Assembly (NCBI GenBank): GCA_963783835.1
Contig: CAWAOX010000002.1
Coordinates: forward strand, 1-64,000
DNA length: 64,000 nt
Direction: 5' to 3'
Source of the DNA: CAIQPS01 sp963783835
GTDB lineage: Bacteria; Actinomycetota; Thermoleophilia; RBG-16-64-13
Shown here piece after piece: positions 34,306-43,199 of this stretch. How positions within the stretch are numbered: the first letter of the stretch is position 1; the number at the start of each line of letters is the position of its first letter. The notes below the pieces were generated by a model. It did not search any database and was not told the DNA's origin. It worked only from the letters and a program-made list of their open reading frames with translations. The position numbers and the translations under genes are program-made.

Positions 34306-35295
34306 CTACGGCGCCGGCGGGGCCTGCTCGGCCGCGATCTCCGGCTCCTTCTCGGTGCCGATGCGGGCCAAGGTGGTACCGGCGAACACCACGGCGAACC
34401 CGAGGAGAGTCCTGCCGGTGAGGGTGTCGTAGCCCACGATGATCGAGAAGATCAGGGCGAAGACCGCCTCCAGGCTCATGATCAACCCGGCCAGGGTGGG
34501 CGGGGTGTAGCGCTGACCGACGACCATCAGCACGTAAGCCACCAGACTGCCCATGATCCCCGTCCAGAGGACCGCCCCGGTGGCCGCCCAGCCTGGGAAG
34601 AGGGCGGGTCCCTCGAAGATGAACGAGCCGGCCAGCGAGAGCACGGCGCAGGTCGTTAGCTGCAACTGCACGAAAGCGAGCGCGCCCAGCCGGGTGGAGC
34701 CGTAGGCGACGCCCAGGATGTGGAAGGCCCAGAAGATGGTCGCGAGCAGCGTGAAGATCTCGCCCCATCCGAACGACAGATCGCCGTAGAGGGACAGGAT
34801 CGCGAACCCGGCGACCACGACCACAACGCCGACGCCCACCATCGGCGAGGGCCACCGCCCGGTAGCCAGGCCGAGGATGATCGGGACCATGATCACGTAG
34901 AGCCCGGTGAGAAAGCCCGAGACGCCCGGCGACGTGGAGCTCAAGCCGACGGTCTGCAACACGAACCCGCCGAAGAGAAGGATGCCGACGCCGATACCGA
35001 TCACCCACCCCTGCCGGTCGAGCCGCTTCATCTGGCCCCACGAGAACGGAAGCAGGAACACCGCGCCCACGAGGAAACGGAGTCCCACGTAGTAGACCGG
35101 AGGCATGTGGCCGATCGCCATCTTGACCAGGATGAAGTTGAACCCCCAGATGAGGGCGGCGGCCAACAGCCCGAACTCGGCTAGGAGCCTCACTTGCGCC
35201 GTACCGTGCGGCCGTAACCGCTCGAACCGTTGCTTCAGTTGCACGGGCTGTTCCTCGGGGATGGACGGGACGGGAAACGGTCCAGAAAGTAGCAT
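34306..35295 (-). CDS. EamA/DMT-superfamily transporter
   Basis: 329 residues with ten hydrophobic segments in two five-helix EamA repeats. The first opens FGLLAAALIWGFNFILVKMA; the second includes GWGEIFTLLATIFWAFHILG and YTPPTLAGLIMSLEAVFALI. DMT transporters export or import amino acids, nucleotide sugars or metabolites. The ATG at 35295 and its GGAG are locked in a 12-bp hairpin. A second in-frame start (GTG at 35244, with GAGGA upstream) would escape it. The divergent LysR-type gene 190 bases away is the obvious candidate regulator. Its substrate is unknown. Confidence 0.85.
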   Translation of the reverse strand: MLLSGPFPVPSIPEEQPVQLKQRFERLRPHGTAQVRLLAEFGLLAAALIWGFNFILVKMAIGHMPPVYYVGLRFLVGAVFLLPFSWGQMKRLDRQGWVIGIGVGILLFGGFVLQTVGLSSTSPGVSGFLTGLYVIMVPIILGLATGRWPSPMVGVGVVVVVAGFAILSLYGDLSFGWGEIFTLLATIFWAFHILGVAYGSTRLGALAFVQLQLTTCAVLSLAGSFIFEGPALFPGWAATGAVLWTGIMGSLVAYVLMVVGQRYTPPTLAGLIMSLEAVFALIFSIIVGYDTLTGRTLLGFAVVFAGTTLARIGTEKEPEIAAEQAPPAP

Positions 35296-35327
35296 AGCCG
35301 ACTCCGTTGGGGGAAGGAGTCGGCTAT
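35294..35327 (-). promoter_or_regulatory. Hairpin sequestering the ribosome-binding site and start of the EamA gene
   Basis: ATAGCCGACTCC (35294-35305) is the perfect reverse complement of GGAGTCGGCTAT (35316-35327), with a 10-base loop. On the mRNA the 3' arm contains GGAG, a six-base spacer and the first two bases of the ATG. There is no U tract afterwards, so it looks like a translational switch or thermosensor, not a terminator. Confidence 0.6.
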
Positions 35328-35439
35328 ACGCGGGAAAAGCTGCTTCGCTCTGCAGCGATCTGGGAGGGGGGGTTCCCGGTGACCGCCTTGTTTCAGTGCT
35401 CAGCCAAAAAGCAGGATACCCGTTGGTTAGTTATAATTC

Positions 35440-35468
35440 CAATATATTGTTTCTATCCGTGGTATAAA
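35440..35468 (+). promoter_or_regulatory. A/T-rich LysR promoter and candidate operator
   Basis: The palindrome CAATATATTG (35440-35449) sits in an A/T-rich patch between the divergent EamA and LysR genes. A TATAAA lies at 35463-35468, 17 bases before the LysR ATG. LysR proteins usually bind dyads of this kind between themselves and a divergent target. Confidence 0.4.
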
Positions 35469-35485
35469 TTACATCTATAGTTGCC

Positions 35486-36376
35486 ATGGAGCTTTTCCAA
35501 CTCAAATACTTCGTCAATATAGCGGATACGCTCAGCTTCACCCGGTCGTCGGAGTCGCTGCACGTGTCGCAACCGGCGCTCACCTACCAGATGCAGCGGC
35601 TCGAGAGAGAGCTCGGCACCCGGCTGTTCGACCGGGAGCACCGCAAGATCAAATTGACCCCCAGTGGCGAGGTGTTCCTGCCCCTCGCACAGGCCGTCCT
35701 CTTCCGGGCCGACGAGGCGGTGCGGGTGCTCAAGGAGCACATGGGGGTGGAGACCGGCGAGGTCCGGATGGGCTGCAACCCTTCGGTGGCGACCTACGTG
35801 GCGCCCAAACTGCTGGCCTCTTTTCGCTCCTCTTTCCCGCGGGTCACCGTCGAACTGGTGGAGGGTGGCGACGCGGACCTTGCGCGGATGGTGCTGGAAG
35901 GCAGCATCGACTTTGCAGTGGTAACCGCGTCCGGCTCGCCCACCACCCTCGACACCACCTTCCTGGCCACGGAGGAGCTACTCGTGGTCGTCTCCCCCAA
36001 CCACAGGCTCGCCGGACATCGTTCCGTCGCCCTGCCCGAACTGGCGCACGAGGCCTTCCTCTTCCCCTCGGAATCGTTCAACGTGACCGTCCAGGTGATG
36101 GAAGCCTGCCGCAGCGCTGGGTTCGAGCCGCAGGTGCCGTACCGGACGGGTTCGGTGGAATCGGTGAAGAACTTCGTCAGACAGGGCCTGGGCATATCGG
36201 TCCTTCCGGCGATGACCGTGGGCGAGGTGAGCGGCCAGGGTCTGTCCGTGCTCAAGGTCGCCGGCGGTATGAGCAGAGACCTGAACCTCATCCAGGCGAA
36301 GGACCGCTCCCCCACGGGCGCGGCGCGCGCGCTCATGCTGCACGTGAAGATGCACCTGTCGGGGGACGCCGACTAA
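35486..36376 (+). CDS. LysR-family transcriptional regulator
   Basis: 296 residues. The winged helix-turn-helix is at residues 1-60 (FQLKYFVNIADTLSFTRSSE, then LHVSQPALTYQMQRLERELG), followed by the linker helix. The periplasmic-binding-protein-like effector domain starts at about residue 90 (GEVRMGCNPSVATYVAPKLL). It resembles CynR/OxyR-type members in length. Divergence from the EamA gene suggests control of export or import of a small molecule. Downstream is the convergent ilv operon, separated by a terminator, so control of ilv is not implied. Confidence 0.9.
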   Translation: MELFQLKYFVNIADTLSFTRSSESLHVSQPALTYQMQRLERELGTRLFDREHRKIKLTPSGEVFLPLAQAVLFRADEAVRVLKEHMGVETGEVRMGCNPSVATYVAPKLLASFRSSFPRVTVELVEGGDADLARMVLEGSIDFAVVTASGSPTTLDTTFLATEELLVVVSPNHRLAGHRSVALPELAHEAFLFPSESFNVTVQVMEACRSAGFEPQVPYRTGSVESVKNFVRQGLGISVLPAMTVGEVSGQGLSVLKVAGGMSRDLNLIQAKDRSPTGAARALMLHVKMHLSGDAD

Positions 36377-36563
36377 GAACCGGGTCGGGCCGCCCGCGCC
36401 TCGACCCTACGCTCGCCCGCTTGATGGTCCTGGTCTGCCTGGCGTGGACGAAGACATCGCGGCGCACGCTGCGCAGCCGACATGAGCAGACCCCTCTCTG
36501 CTTCGCCATTCCAGAGCATCCCCGCCTGCGGCGCGGATGGAGGGTCTGTCCCGCCAAAGAGAA

Positions 36564-36596
36564 GGGGCGCAGCCCGGCCACGCCGGGCTGCGCCCC
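36564..36596 (-). terminator. Terminator of the ilv operon
   Basis: A perfect 14-bp stem GGGGCGCAGCCCGG / CCGGGCTGCGCCCC with loop CCACG. On the minus strand, a CTTCTCTTTGG run follows. It lies 24 bases past the ilvC stop. Region 36377-36563 between it and the LysR gene shows no further gene. Confidence 0.75.
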
Positions 36597-36619
36597 AGAC
36601 CATTCACGTCGGCGGTGCG

Positions 36620-37627
36620 TTACTCCAGTTTGCCGCCCTTGCCCAGCCAGGGCATCATGGCGCGGAGTTGCCGGCCCACGATCTCGATCTCGTGCTCGGA
36701 CTCCTCGCGCTTGATGGCGTTGTAGACCGGACGGCCCGCCATGTTTTCGAGGATCCACTCCCGGGCGAATTCGCCGGTCTGGATCTCCTCGAGGATGAGC
36801 TCCATCTCCTCGCGCACCTCTCCGCTGATGACGCGCTTGCCGCGGGTCATGTCCCCGTACTCGGCGGTGTCGGAGATCGAATACCGCATGCCGCTGATGC
36901 CGTGCTCCTGGATGAGGTCCACGATGAGCTTCAGCTCGTGCAGGCATTCGAAGTAGGCGATCTCGGGCTGATAACCCGCGTCTACCAAGGTCTCGAAGCC
37001 GGCCCGGATCAGTTCACTCACGCCGCCGCAGAGGACGGCCTGCTCGCCGAAAAGGTCGGTCTCGGTCTCTTCCTTGAAGGTGGTCTCGATGACGCCGGCG
37101 CGAAGAGCGCCGATGCCCTTGGCGTAGGCCAGGGCTTTGTCGCGGGCCTTGCCGGTGGCGTCCTGGTAGACGGCTATGAGCGCCGGCACCCCTCCGCCCT
37201 CGGTGTAGACCCTGCGCACCAGATGTCCGGGGCCTTTCGGAGCGATCATCGTGACGTCGACGTTGGGCGGCGGCACGATCTGGCTGAAGTGGATGTTGAA
37301 CCCGTGGGCGAACATGAGCATGTCGCCGTCTTTGAGATTGTCGCGGACCGCGGCCTCGTACACCACTTTCTGCGTCTGGTCGGGCACCACCATCATGATG
37401 ACGTCGGCGAGTGCGGCCGCGGCGTTGGCGGTCAGCACCTCGAAGCCGGCGGCGACCGCGCGGTTCCACGCCGCGGTGCCAGGAGCTTCGGCAACGACTA
37501 CCTTGACGCCGCTGTCTCTCAGGTTCTGTGAGTGGGCATGTCCTTGGCTTCCGAAGCCGATGACGGCCACGGTCTTCCCGTCAAGAAGATGCAGATCGGC
37601 ATCCTTTTCGTACAGCATCTCTGTCAA
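36620..37627 (-). CDS. ilvC: Ketol-acid reductoisomerase
   Basis: 335 residues, the class I length. The Rossmann fold has VAVIGFGSQGHAHSQNLRDS; the knotted C-terminal domain carries the metal ligands in ETDLFGEQAVLCGG and the second set in YFECLHELKLIVDLI. It converts 2-acetolactate to 2,3-dihydroxyisovalerate with NAD(P)H and Mg2+, the second step of valine, isoleucine and leucine synthesis. It is the last gene of ilvD-ilvB-ilvN-ilvC. The loop after the first Gly-rich motif (residues about 40-55, VVVAEAPGTAAW) lacks the usual NADPH-phosphate Arg/Ser cluster, so NADH use is possible. Confidence 0.95.
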   Translation of the reverse strand: MTEMLYEKDADLHLLDGKTVAVIGFGSQGHAHSQNLRDSGVKVVVAEAPGTAAWNRAVAAGFEVLTANAAAALADVIMMVVPDQTQKVVYEAAVRDNLKDGDMLMFAHGFNIHFSQIVPPPNVDVTMIAPKGPGHLVRRVYTEGGGVPALIAVYQDATGKARDKALAYAKGIGALRAGVIETTFKEETETDLFGEQAVLCGGVSELIRAGFETLVDAGYQPEIAYFECLHELKLIVDLIQEHGISGMRYSISDTAEYGDMTRGKRVISGEVREEMELILEEIQTGEFAREWILENMAGRPVYNAIKREESEHEIEIVGRQLRAMMPWLGKGGKLE

Positions 37628-37668
37628 CTACCTCCTACTTGTTACGTCGTTGGCGAGGTTAACACAGC

Positions 37669-38154
37669 TCAGGTCGCCTTCCTGCCGCGGCTCATCGCCA
37701 GGCGGCCGGTGCGCATCAGTTCCACGATGCCGAAAGGCGCCAGCACATCGATGAAGGCGCCCACCTTCTCGCGAGTGCCGGTCATCTCGATCAAGAGGAT
37801 GTCGCTCGTGACGTCGACGATGGTCGCGCCGAAGATCTCCACCATCTGCATGATCTCGGCCCGGTTCTGCGCGTCGGCCTTCACCTTGATGAGCAACAAT
37901 TCTCGCTCGACGCTCCCCGAGGGGTCGAGGTCGGTGATCTTGAGGACGTTGATGAGCTTGTGGAGCTGCTTGGTCACCTGTTCGACCGGCTGGTCCTGCT
38001 CGTCGACCGTGATGGTCATGCGCGAAAGCTGAGGGTTCTCGGTCTCCCCCACCACCAGGCTGTCGATGTTGAACCCGCGCCGCGCGAACAGCCCCGCCAC
38101 CCGGGTGAGAACGCCGGGCTTGTTCTCCACCAGCACCGAGAGCGTGTGTTTCAT
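37669..38154 (-). CDS. ilvN: Acetolactate synthase small (regulatory) subunit
   Basis: 161 residues. An N-terminal ACT domain (HTLSVLVENKPGVLTRVAGL and FARRGFNIDSLVVGETENPQ) is followed by the C-terminal domain (LLLIKVKADAQNRAEIMQMV). It binds valine and activates and inhibits the IlvB subunit. The ATG overlaps the ilvB TGA by one base, typical of an obligate subunit pair. Confidence 0.94.
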   Translation of the reverse strand: MKHTLSVLVENKPGVLTRVAGLFARRGFNIDSLVVGETENPQLSRMTITVDEQDQPVEQVTKQLHKLINVLKITDLDPSGSVERELLLIKVKADAQNRAEIMQMVEIFGATIVDVTSDILLIEMTGTREKVGAFIDVLAPFGIVELMRTGRLAMSRGRKAT

Positions 38155-39842
38155 CAGTCACGCTCCATCATGTCGTGGACCGTACCGCCCGCCGGGATCA
38201 TGGGATAGACGTTCGCCTCTCGCTTCACCCGGATGTCGATGATCGCCGGCCCGTCGCTGCCGAAGGCCAGCCGCAACACCTCTTCCAGGTCTTGCGGCCT
38301 GGTCACCCGGTGGCCCTCCGCCCCATACGCGTCGGCCAGCTTGACGAAATCGGGCTGGCACTCCACGCACGTGTGGCTGTACCGCCCGCTCCAGAACAGC
38401 TCCTGCCACTGCCGCACCATCCCCAGGTACTGATTGTTGATGATGCAGACCTTCACCGGCAGCCCGTATTGGACGGCGGTGGCCAGCTCTTGCAGCGTCA
38501 TCTGGAACGACCCGTCGCCGGCGATATCGATGACCAGTTGGCCCGGGCTGGCGACCTGCGCTCCGATGGCGGCGGGGAAGCCGAAGCCCATCGTGCCAAG
38601 GCCGCCGGAGCTTATGAACCGGCGGGGACGCCGACAGAGGTAGTGCTGGGCCGCCCACATCTGATGTTGCCCCACTTCGGTGCAGACCACGGCGTCGCCG
38701 CGGGTGACCTCCCAGATCTTGTTGATGGCCCACTCGGGCATGATCTCGCCGTCGTCCGACTCCCTGATGATGAGGGGATGGTCGCGCTTCCAGGCCTCCA
38801 CCTGCTCCATCCAGGGCAGGTGCCGGTCCGGAGACAGATCCAGCTTTCTGAGCTCCACCATCAGCGCCGCGAGCACCCACTTGGCGTCGCCCACGATGGG
38901 CACGTCGATAGCCACGTTCTTGGAGATCTCGGCCGGGTCGACGTCGACGTGGACGAACGTGGCGTGCGGAGCGAAAGCCTCCAGCTTGCCGGTGACCCGG
39001 TCGTCGAAGCGGACGCCCACCGCGAAGACCAAGTCGGCCTGGCTAAGGGCGTAGTTGGCGTAGGGCGTGCCGTGCATGCCCACCATGCCCATGGCCAAGT
39101 CGTGGTCCTCGGGGAAACAGCCCTTGCCGGTGAGCGTGGTGGCCACCGGGATATGCCCATAGAGTGCCAGCTCCCTCAGTTCGTCCGAGGCGCCGGCGAT
39201 GACCACCCCGCCTCCCGCATAGATGACCGGCCGCTCGGCCGCCGCTATCACTCGAGCCGCTTCCCGGATCTGCTTGGGATGGCCCTTGAGGGTCGGCCGA
39301 TAGCCGGGAAGGTCGATCTGCGGGACCGCCGCCGGATCGAACTCCATCTCCTCTTTTGTCACATCGACGGGGATGTCGATGACCACCGGCCCCGGACGCC
39401 CGGTACCGGCGATATAGAAGGCCTCCCGGATGATGCGCGGCAGGTCGGCTGAGTCCTTTACCAGGTAGCTGTGCTTGACGATCGGCAGGGTGATGCCGGT
39501 GACGTCCGCCTCCTGGAACGAGTCGAGACCGATGAGAGGCCGGCTCACTTGGCCGGTGATGGCCACCATCGGAACACTGTCCATATAGGCGTTGGCGATG
39601 GGAGTGACGAGGTTGGTGGCGCCTGGACCCGAGGTGGCCAGGCACACTCCGACCTTGCCCGAGGCCCGGGCGTAGCCGTCGGCCGCATGCCCCGCTCCCT
39701 GCTCGTGCCGCACCAGGATGTGGTTGATGTCGAAGTCGTACAGGGCGTCGTACAGGGGAAGGAGGACTCCCCCGGGAAAACCGAATATGGTGTCGACCCC
39801 TTCGCGCTTGAGCGCTTCCAGGATCACTCTTGCTGCTTTCAT
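38154..39842 (-). CDS. ilvB: Acetolactate synthase large (catalytic) subunit
   Basis: 562 residues from ATG 39842 (MKAARVILEALKREGVDTIF); a longer frame runs upstream without a site. The ThDP Glu lies in RHEQGAGHAADGYARASG and the GDG motif in IAGDGSFQMTLQELATA with NNQYLGMVRQWQ. FAD-binding segments are present. It condenses pyruvate with pyruvate or 2-ketobutyrate. It is unlike the solitary ThDP enzyme at 2 kb, which lacks these specific motifs. Confidence 0.95.
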   Translation of the reverse strand: MKAARVILEALKREGVDTIFGFPGGVLLPLYDALYDFDINHILVRHEQGAGHAADGYARASGKVGVCLATSGPGATNLVTPIANAYMDSVPMVAITGQVSRPLIGLDSFQEADVTGITLPIVKHSYLVKDSADLPRIIREAFYIAGTGRPGPVVIDIPVDVTKEEMEFDPAAVPQIDLPGYRPTLKGHPKQIREAARVIAAAERPVIYAGGGVVIAGASDELRELALYGHIPVATTLTGKGCFPEDHDLAMGMVGMHGTPYANYALSQADLVFAVGVRFDDRVTGKLEAFAPHATFVHVDVDPAEISKNVAIDVPIVGDAKWVLAALMVELRKLDLSPDRHLPWMEQVEAWKRDHPLIIRESDDGEIMPEWAINKIWEVTRGDAVVCTEVGQHQMWAAQHYLCRRPRRFISSGGLGTMGFGFPAAIGAQVASPGQLVIDIAGDGSFQMTLQELATAVQYGLPVKVCIINNQYLGMVRQWQELFWSGRYSHTCVECQPDFVKLADAYGAEGHRVTRPQDLEEVLRLAFGSDGPAIIDIRVKREANVYPMIPAGGTVHDMMERD

Positions 39843-39956
39843 CGCTGTAGCTCCGTCGCTATTTTGTGCGCTTGCCCTGACCAACGGTCGCGGCGGCCGG
39901 ATCGCGGCCGCAACGTCCGGGCGAAAGCCGAAGCCCGATGCGGCGCGGTGGCAGGC

Positions 39957-41636
39957 TCAGGAAAGCGGGTCCCCGCCACCCAGTACCGCGCCGGTCTCGG
40001 CCCCGGAGACGAAGGCTACATAGCGGCGCAGCACGCCCGAATACTCTCGAGCCGGGCGCTGCCACGCCATTCTCCTTCGTTCCAACTCCGCGTCGCCGAC
40101 TTCGAGAGCCAGCGTCCGCGCGGGGATGTCGATGCTGATGACGTCCCCGTCCTCAACGAGAGCTATGGGGCCTCCGTCCAGCGCCTCGGGCGCGACGTGG
40201 CCGATGCTCGCTCCCCGGCTGGCCCCGCTGAAACGGCCGTCGGTGATGAGCGCCACGCTCTGATCCAGGCCCGCGCCTGCCAGAGCCGAAGTGGGTGTGA
40301 GCATCTCCGGCATCCCGGGACCGCCTTTCGGTCCGACGTACCGGATGACTACGACCGAACCCGGGACTATCCTGCCTCCCTCGATGGCTTCCATGAGGGA
40401 CGGTTCGTCGTCGAAGACCATCGCCGGTCCCTTGTGGACGAGCATCTCGGGCAGGACGGCGGATTCCTTCACCACGCCGCCCCTGGGCGCGAGGTTGCCG
40501 AAGAGCATCGCGAGGCCCCCGGTGGTCCGGTAGGGCCGGTCGAGAGGCCTGATCACCTCGTCGTCGCGGACCGTAGCCACTTTGTACTGAGTAGCCATGT
40601 CGACGCCCGCGATCGTCGGGACGGAGCCGTCAACGAGGCCGGCCTCTCCGAGCCGGTTCATCACGGCCATCACGCCACCCGCGCGATGCAGGTCTTCCAT
40701 GTGCTGGCTGCCGGAGGGCGCCAGCTTGACCAGGTTGGGCGTCCGGTCGGCTATCTCGTTGAAGGTCTCGAGCTCGAGCTTGACGTCAGCTTCGTTCGCT
40801 ATCGCCATCAGGTGCAGCACGGTGTTGGTGGAGCAGCCCAGGGCCGCGTCCACGGCAAGCGCGTTGCGGATGCTGGCCTTGCTCAGGAAGCGGCGGGCCG
40901 TCCAGCCCTTGCGCACCACCTCGACCGCCACCGCGCCGGTGTTACGGGCAAGGGTGAGCCGGGCCGAGAACGGAGCGGGGATGGTCGCGTCGCCGGGAAG
41001 CGTGAGACCCAAGGTCTCCATGACGCAGCCCATCGAGTTGGCCGTGAACAGTCCCGCGCAGGAGCCGCATGTGGGGCAGACCGCATCCTCGAGCTCGCAG
41101 AGCTCCTCGGCCGTCATGTCACCCTTGAAGTACTTGCCCACGCCCTCGAAGATCTGGGACAGGCCGACCTTGCGCCCCTGGTAGTCGCCGGCCAGCATCG
41201 GGCCGCCGGAGACCAGCACCACCGGGATGTCGAGCCGCGCGGCCGCCATGACCATGCCGGGGACGATCTTGTCGCAGTTGGGGATGAGCACCAGACCGTC
41301 CAGCCCGTGCGCCTTGGCCATGATCTCCACCGAGTCGGCGATGACTTCGCGCGACACCAGGGAGTAGTTCATGCCCTCGTGATTCATCGCCAGGCCATCG
41401 CAGACGCCGATGACGTCGAACTCCAGCGGGATGCCTCCACCCTGGTATACCCCGTATTTGACCTGCTGGGCGATGGTGTTCAGATGCATGTGCCCGGGGA
41501 TTAGCTCGTTGTACGAGTTGGCCACGCCGATGAGCGGTCGGTCGGCGTCGCCCCGGCCGATGCCGAGAGCCCTTAGGAGGGAGCGGTGCGGAGCGCGAGC
41601 GGGACCGGAGTACACACGGTGACTGATACCTTCCAA
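39957..41636 (-). CDS. ilvD: Dihydroxy-acid dehydratase
   Basis: 559 residues from a TTG at 41636, with GGGAG five bases upstream. The frame continues 26 codons further, but this start gives the usual distance to RAPHRSLLRALG. Cluster and metal residues are in NCDKIVPGM, CPTCGSCAGLFTANSM and the catalytic-loop Ser in GRFSGASRG. It dehydrates dihydroxyisovalerate and dihydroxymethylvalerate using an Fe-S cluster. It is the first gene of the leftward ilv operon, followed by ilvB after 114 bases. It diverges from the aminotransferase at 41800. Confidence 0.93.
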   Translation of the reverse strand: MEGISHRVYSGPARAPHRSLLRALGIGRGDADRPLIGVANSYNELIPGHMHLNTIAQQVKYGVYQGGGIPLEFDVIGVCDGLAMNHEGMNYSLVSREVIADSVEIMAKAHGLDGLVLIPNCDKIVPGMVMAAARLDIPVVLVSGGPMLAGDYQGRKVGLSQIFEGVGKYFKGDMTAEELCELEDAVCPTCGSCAGLFTANSMGCVMETLGLTLPGDATIPAPFSARLTLARNTGAVAVEVVRKGWTARRFLSKASIRNALAVDAALGCSTNTVLHLMAIANEADVKLELETFNEIADRTPNLVKLAPSGSQHMEDLHRAGGVMAVMNRLGEAGLVDGSVPTIAGVDMATQYKVATVRDDEVIRPLDRPYRTTGGLAMLFGNLAPRGGVVKESAVLPEMLVHKGPAMVFDDEPSLMEAIEGGRIVPGSVVVIRYVGPKGGPGMPEMLTPTSALAGAGLDQSVALITDGRFSGASRGASIGHVAPEALDGGPIALVEDGDVISIDIPARTLALEVGDAELERRRMAWQRPAREYSGVLRRYVAFVSGAETGAVLGGGDPLS

Positions 41637-41686
41637 GACGACTCCCAAGCCGAGGTGAAGTAGACAAGAAGACGAAACGTCCACGT

Positions 41687-41714
41687 AGTTTACTAGACCC
41701 GGGAGCCGATTCAA
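41687..41714 (-). promoter_or_regulatory. Candidate promoter of the ilv operon
   Basis: On the minus strand TTGAAT (41714-41709), a 16-base spacer and TAAACT (41692-41687). It is about 50 bases ahead of the TTG start of ilvD. I found no T-box or leader peptide in the interval. Confidence 0.4.
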
Positions 41715-41799
41715 GGCAAGGGCGTGGTACGCTCAGGATCAGCATAAGGACTGATAGCCGCGGGCCGCTCGAGCCGTGGCGAAACCGGTTGGAGGAGTC

Positions 41800-43125
41800 A
41801 TGACGACGAACGCCGAACTTGCCGCCCTAAGAGCACAGGTCGTCCCGCGTGGCGTGCCTGCCACCGCACCCGTGTACGTGGCCAGCGCGCGAAACGCCAC
41901 CATCACCGACGTCGAGGGTCGAGAGTACATCGACTTCGCCGCCGGCATCGGCGTCATGAACGTGGGCCACAGCCATCCCAAGGTGGTCCAAGCGGTCAAA
42001 GAACAGGCCGACCTCTACTCGCACATGTGCTTCGGACTCTTCGGCTACGAGAGCTACCTCAAGCTGGCCGAGCGCCTCAACGCCCTGGCACCGGGCGACT
42101 CTCCCAAGCGCACCTTCTTCATGAACTCCGGCGCCGAGGCGGTGGAGAACGCCGTCAAGATCGCCCGCTACGCCACGGGCCGGAAGGCCATCATCGCCTT
42201 TGACGACGCCTTCCACGGCCGCACCTACATGACTCTAAGCCTCACCTCCCAGGTGAGCCCTTACAAAGTGGGCTTCGGACCCTATGCGTCCGAGGTCTAC
42301 CGCATCCCCTACGCTTACTGCTACCGCTGTCCCCTGGCCCTCACCCATCCCGGCTGCGGCTGCGAGTGCGCAAAGTTCCTCGAGCAGGCCTTCGCCAAGC
42401 AGGTCAACGCCGAGGAGGTGGCGGCGGTCATCGCCGAGCCGGTACAGGGTGAGGGCGGCTTCATCGTCCCGCCGCCGGAATACATGGGCATGATCAAGAA
42501 GATCTGCGAGAAGCACGGCATCCTCCTGATCGCGGACGAGATCCAGACCGGCATGGGCCGGACCGGGAAATGGTTCGCCATGGAGCACTGGGGGGTCGAG
42601 CCCGACATCATGACCACCGCCAAGGCTCTGGGCGCCGGCTTCCCCATCTCGGGGATAACCGGCAGGCAGGAGATCATGGACTCCGTCCATCCGAGCGGCG
42701 TAGGGACCACCTTTGGCGGCAACCCCACGGGATGCCGCGCCGGCCTGGCCGTCTTCGATATCATCGAGAACGAGGGACTCCTGGAGCGCGCGACCGTTGT
42801 AGGCAACCGCATCCGGTCCCGCTTCAGCGAACTCCAGAAGCAGTACCCGGTGATCGGGGATGTGCGGGGCATCGGCGCGATGGCGGCCATGGAGCTGGTG
42901 GAGGATCCGGAGACGAAGAAACCGGCCGGCGACTTTGCCAAGGCCTTCCGCACCAAGCTCTACGAGAACGGCATCGTGAACGTCGGCGCGGGTACCTATC
43001 ACAACGTGATCCGCATCCTGGTCCCGCTGACGATCGAAGACTCCACTCTGGCTCGAGGGTTGGATATCCTCGAGCAGACTCTGGCGCAGGTGAGCAAGGT
43101 GGTCACGTGGGATAACGCCGGCTGA
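41800..43125 (+). CDS. GabT-like class III aminotransferase
   Basis: 441 residues from ATG 41800 with GGAGGA ahead. Fold type I PLP enzyme: FFMNSGAEAVENAVKIARYA, FDDAFHGRTYMTL, IADEIQTGMGRTG, TTAKALGAGFPISG (PLP Lys) and HNVIRILVPLTI. A CYRCPLALTHPGCGCECAKF insertion with five Cys is a variant common in 4-aminobutyrate aminotransferases of this type. It probably moves an amine from GABA or another omega-amino acid to 2-oxoglutarate, producing an aldehyde. An aldehyde:ferredoxin oxidoreductase follows 74 bases downstream on the same strand, which fits disposal of that aldehyde. Confidence 0.85.
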   Translation: MTTNAELAALRAQVVPRGVPATAPVYVASARNATITDVEGREYIDFAAGIGVMNVGHSHPKVVQAVKEQADLYSHMCFGLFGYESYLKLAERLNALAPGDSPKRTFFMNSGAEAVENAVKIARYATGRKAIIAFDDAFHGRTYMTLSLTSQVSPYKVGFGPYASEVYRIPYAYCYRCPLALTHPGCGCECAKFLEQAFAKQVNAEEVAAVIAEPVQGEGGFIVPPPEYMGMIKKICEKHGILLIADEIQTGMGRTGKWFAMEHWGVEPDIMTTAKALGAGFPISGITGRQEIMDSVHPSGVGTTFGGNPTGCRAGLAVFDIIENEGLLERATVVGNRIRSRFSELQKQYPVIGDVRGIGAMAAMELVEDPETKKPAGDFAKAFRTKLYENGIVNVGAGTYHNVIRILVPLTIEDSTLARGLDILEQTLAQVSKVVTWDNAG

Positions 43126-43166
43126 GGCACCCGCGGCGACCCAGCTGAGGCACCCGCGGCGACCCG
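43121..43166. repeat. Tandem 23-bp duplication at the aminotransferase stop codon
   Basis: Two adjacent 23-base units (43121-43143 and 43144-43166) starting GCTGAGGCACCCGCGGCGAC, differing in the last base. The first contains the TGA of the aminotransferase. It is probably a recent slippage duplication. Confidence 0.85.
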
Positions 43167-43199
43167 GCCGGGGTGAGGCGAGACGGTGGGAGGTTGAGA

